NCBI GenBank assembly: GCA_020809705.1
Contig: CP085825.1
Coordinates: 6,944,001 to 7,008,000, forward strand
Source: Calonectria ilicicola
Lineage: Eukaryota > Ascomycota > Sordariomycetes > Hypocreales > Nectriaceae
Direction: 5' to 3'
Length of the DNA stretch: 64,000 nt
The notes beneath the pieces were generated by a model. It made no database searches, was not told the origin of the DNA, and was given only the letters and a program-made list of their open reading frames with translations. The translations under genes were made by a program, and so were the position numbers. Shown piece by piece: positions 61,378-64,000 of the stretch (positions within the stretch are counted from its first letter, which is position 1; every line of letters begins with the position of its first letter).

Positions 61378-63035
61378 GTTGCTGGCTTGAATGAAAGTGA
61401 TGGAACCGGTGATGTAAACGAGAGTTGATTGATGGGGTGCTGGTGTTACTCATGAAAGAGGCAGCCCAGTGAGACTTTATAGATGTTGGTAATGAGCTCT
61501 CGTCGATATTTGCCAAGGCTTTAATACAAGCTTAATCCTAAACCCATGCCGATTGTAAAGTTGTCATCCGGCAGCAATTAGAATATTCCTTTAATCTTTC
61601 GATCGCTTCCATCAAAATTGACGATTTGGACTTGTGTGGGTCAGACAAGAAGACATGGTCTGGACCACCCATACATACCCTGGCCATGGTACGTTTAAAA
61701 TGTGCAAAATTTACCGGGCTTTGATTTCTCCTTAGCTCTTACACTACTATTCACATAACATCCCCAGCCTTACTTTTAGTCTTGTACTCGGCTTTATTTG
61801 CCATGACGCAAATCGAGATAGAGTTTTAAGGGCTCTGCACTGGCCTTCCAGGGCGTGCAGGGGTGTCATCAAGCCTCATAAACGCGAAGTTAAAACGCTG
61901 GGCCCACCTTTGATGGGTGATCCTGTTGTTCTGGAAGCGGTTGAATTATTTGGAAATTCATCACAGGTAAAATTAATGGTTGAAAAGACTAAGCTAGGTT
62001 TGCTCTCCACATGCCACTCTGGTGCCCGAATGGAATGTGAGTGATAAGTTGGTGTGTTGCATACGCATGTGAAGAAGGGATGGTCCGTGGTCCATCTAAC
62101 GGTCCGAGTTTGGAACACCTAACTCCAAAGAGGAAAGAGAGAAAACCAGCCGGAAGGCTAGCCCTCTACGATAAATTCACTTTCAGCCTTGGTCAAAGCC
62201 ATAGTCCCGAGACATTGGTCGATTCATAGTTGCTATTCTAGGTTCGTGGCATCAGGACGAGAGATGTCCACCTCATGAAAGGCTGAACTATCATAAACCG
62301 TTCCATCTTTTGGTGATACTTTATTGTTATATAATCAACAACTTCTTTTCAAGTGCCGAGTTCTATTTTGATCGCTTAGTTATTCCTCTTGCCGGCTCGA
62401 ACAGCCGGAGTGGCAAAGACAGTTCACACCCCTGTATTAACCCCCAAACCAGGAGGCCATCTAAGCAATCCACACTAACTAATGCAAGCTGCTTATGTCC
62501 GTGCGTTTAAGCTCCGTCCGCAGCAACCGCTCTGACAGCCACAAGGGTTGAATCGGCGAGCTCCCGAAGCGATGCACAAGCCAGCTTGTACAAATACTTG
62601 ACTTGTCACTTACCACTCACAATCAATTGTGTATAGGCATAGTGGATCTTGTCTTTGGCTGATCTCGTGATAGTGTCGATGGTGGAGCAGACGTCTCAAG
62701 CTGCCCCCAATCAACCCAATCAATTATGCATCTTTGTGGTTGTAGACCCATAGGGACCTTCAAGCCAACGCATCCCACCTTTGTGGCCGGTAGAAAAGCA
62801 TCAAATGTCTCATTTGACGCATTGTTTTACGAAAAAGGTTCAATCATGGGGCCCGCAGACCGACTTTTGTTTCGCCTATACACACAAGAATGACAGAATA
62901 GCACCTGGACCAAGCCCGGGGCTTCCGATTGTAAAATATAAGTGTAACCCATCCGCTGTTCTCGACACCATTCTTGCCACCACCAGAATTGTTCATTTTC
63001 TCAATTCATCAATAAATCTACTCAACTTATACACT
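61378..63035. other. 1.7 kb upstream region shared by divergent genes
   Basis: It separates the propeller gene from the reductase gene. A GC hairpin lies at about 62392-62414 (CCGGCT/AGCCGG around CGAAC). No coding region is supported. Confidence 0.5.
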
Positions 63036-64000
63036 ATGACTCGAATTCTACTCACTGGCGGCAGTGGCTTCATTGCCACCCACGTTCTTGAAGCTCTGCT
63101 CACACGCGGGTGTGTATTTTCAAGCCATGTTGATGAGCAAAGGCCTTCTAACAGTTGGCATATAGTCACTCAGTTGTTACTACTGTCCGCTCACAGGAAA
63201 AAGCGATCCAAATTGCGAAGAACCATTCTGAATTTGGCAAGGACAAGCTCGACTTCTCAATCGTCAAGGACATTGCCGCCGAGGGTGCATTCGATGACGC
63301 CGTCAAGTCTGACCCCCCGTTCGAAGCAGTGATCCACACAGCCAGCCCCTTTCACTACAACGTCACGGATGTTCAGAAGGAGTTGCTTGACCCTGCCATT
63401 ATTGGTACAACTGGAATCCTGAAATCGATCAAGAAGAACGCCCCCACTGTAAAGAGAGTCGTCATTACTTCCTCATTTGCAGCGATTGGCAACTTCTTTA
63501 AGGGTAACTGGCCAGAGCACACCTACTCTGAGGCTGACTGGAACCCTGTCACGCACGAGCAGGCCCTGGAGAACCCAGGTGTGGGCTACGCAGGTATGTT
63601 TGGTCGACAACCTTAGTGTGGAGACAAAGCTGATCCTTGAAAATCTGCAGCTAGCAAGGCCTTCGCGGAACGCGCGGCGTGGGACTTTGTGGAGGAGGAG
63701 AAGCCGGACTTTTCCATCACAACTCTCTGCCCTCCTTATGTTCTTGGCCCGGTGCAGCATGACGTTCGATCTTTCAATGCCCTCAACACCTCGAACACAC
63801 TAATTAGTGGATTCATCCTCGGAAACCACAAAGACGAGATCCCACCAGCTATGGTGCCTCTTTGGATCGACGTCCGTAACCTGGCGCTTGGTCACGTCTT
63901 GGCTGCGGAAAAGCCAGAGGCTGGCGGAAAGAGATTTTTCTTTACCGCTGGATACTTCTCGAACAAGGAAATTGTTGAAATTATTCGACGTAATTTCCCC
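63036..64000 (+). CDS. NADPH-dependent aldehyde/ketone reductase (GRE2/dihydroflavonol reductase type), 5' part
   Basis: Exons are 63036-63109, 63166-63593 and 63651 to beyond the window. The start MTRILLTGGSGFIATHVLEA holds the Rossmann motif of extended short-chain dehydrogenases. Next come VVTTVRS, FEAVIHTASPF and VVITSSFAAIG. The catalytic Tyr and Lys are in GYAASKAFAERAAWDF (codons split by the second intron). Later parts include CPPYVLGPVQHD and VPLWIDVRNLALGHV. The family reduces methylglyoxal, other aldehydes and ketones with NADPH. The missing end would be some 40-60 residues. It is divergent from the secreted propeller gene; any shared function is unproven. Confidence 0.9.

Noticed and set aside
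62392..62414. GC hairpin considered as part of a tRNA
   Set aside because: There is no acceptor stem, anticodon arm or conserved T-loop sequence around it.

Overview
The window is nuclear DNA of a filamentous ascomycete. It shows many short GT-AG introns of about 45-120 bp, Zn2Cys6 regulators, a HET-domain relic, a NACHT-ankyrin STAND protein, a polyketide synthase end and orthologues of yeast ADA2, NUP170, ERG28, GAL7, IFA38 and YCH1. The gene set suits a Sordariomycete, probably Hypocreales, but the sequence alone does not fix the genus.

The left part (about 1-31.5 kb) is accessory. It holds the 3' end of a reducing polyketide synthase (1-855), a helical-domain plus ankyrin protein (1908-4360), a HET-domain pseudogene with two stops and three frameshifts (6777-8331) and a miniature inverted-repeat element at its 3' end (8292-8496). 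Next comes an acetohydroxyacid synthase (ILV2) paralogue on the minus strand (9152-11462), then a Zn2Cys6 regulator (13011-15271). The ILV2 copy keeps its splice sites and most of its frame. It has two 2-bp deletions near the N-terminus and replacements at five positions where substitutions are known to give AHAS-inhibitor resistance. Beside a polyketide synthase this looks like a decaying self-resistance gene of a biosynthetic cluster.

From 15.2 to 19.4 kb a serially duplicated block holds two intact paralogues of an unrecognised about 145-residue protein (16172-16618 and 18275-18709), a decayed third copy, and displaced copies of the end of the regulator gene and of the leader of the next gene. 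An EXPERA-type membrane protein and a secretory membrane protein converge at 19.4-21.3 kb. A gene-poor 3.8 kb stretch follows with a TA-flanked mariner-type MITE (22717-23001) and a minisatellite. A large NLR-like gene (phosphorylase domain, NACHT, 18 ankyrin repeats; 25129-29630) and a SAM methyltransferase (30440-31458) end the accessory part.

The right part (34-64 kb) is mostly conserved core: NUP170/155 nucleoporin, very-long-chain 3-ketoacyl-CoA reductase divergent from ERG28, GAL7, ADA2, a CDC25-like rhodanese phosphatase, an HD-domain hydrolase, a disordered basic protein, a second Zn2Cys6 regulator, a dynamin-family GTPase, a secreted beta-propeller protein and the 5' part of an NADPH-dependent reductase cut by the window end. 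Exon limits given here are read by eye from splice sites and reading-frame continuity.
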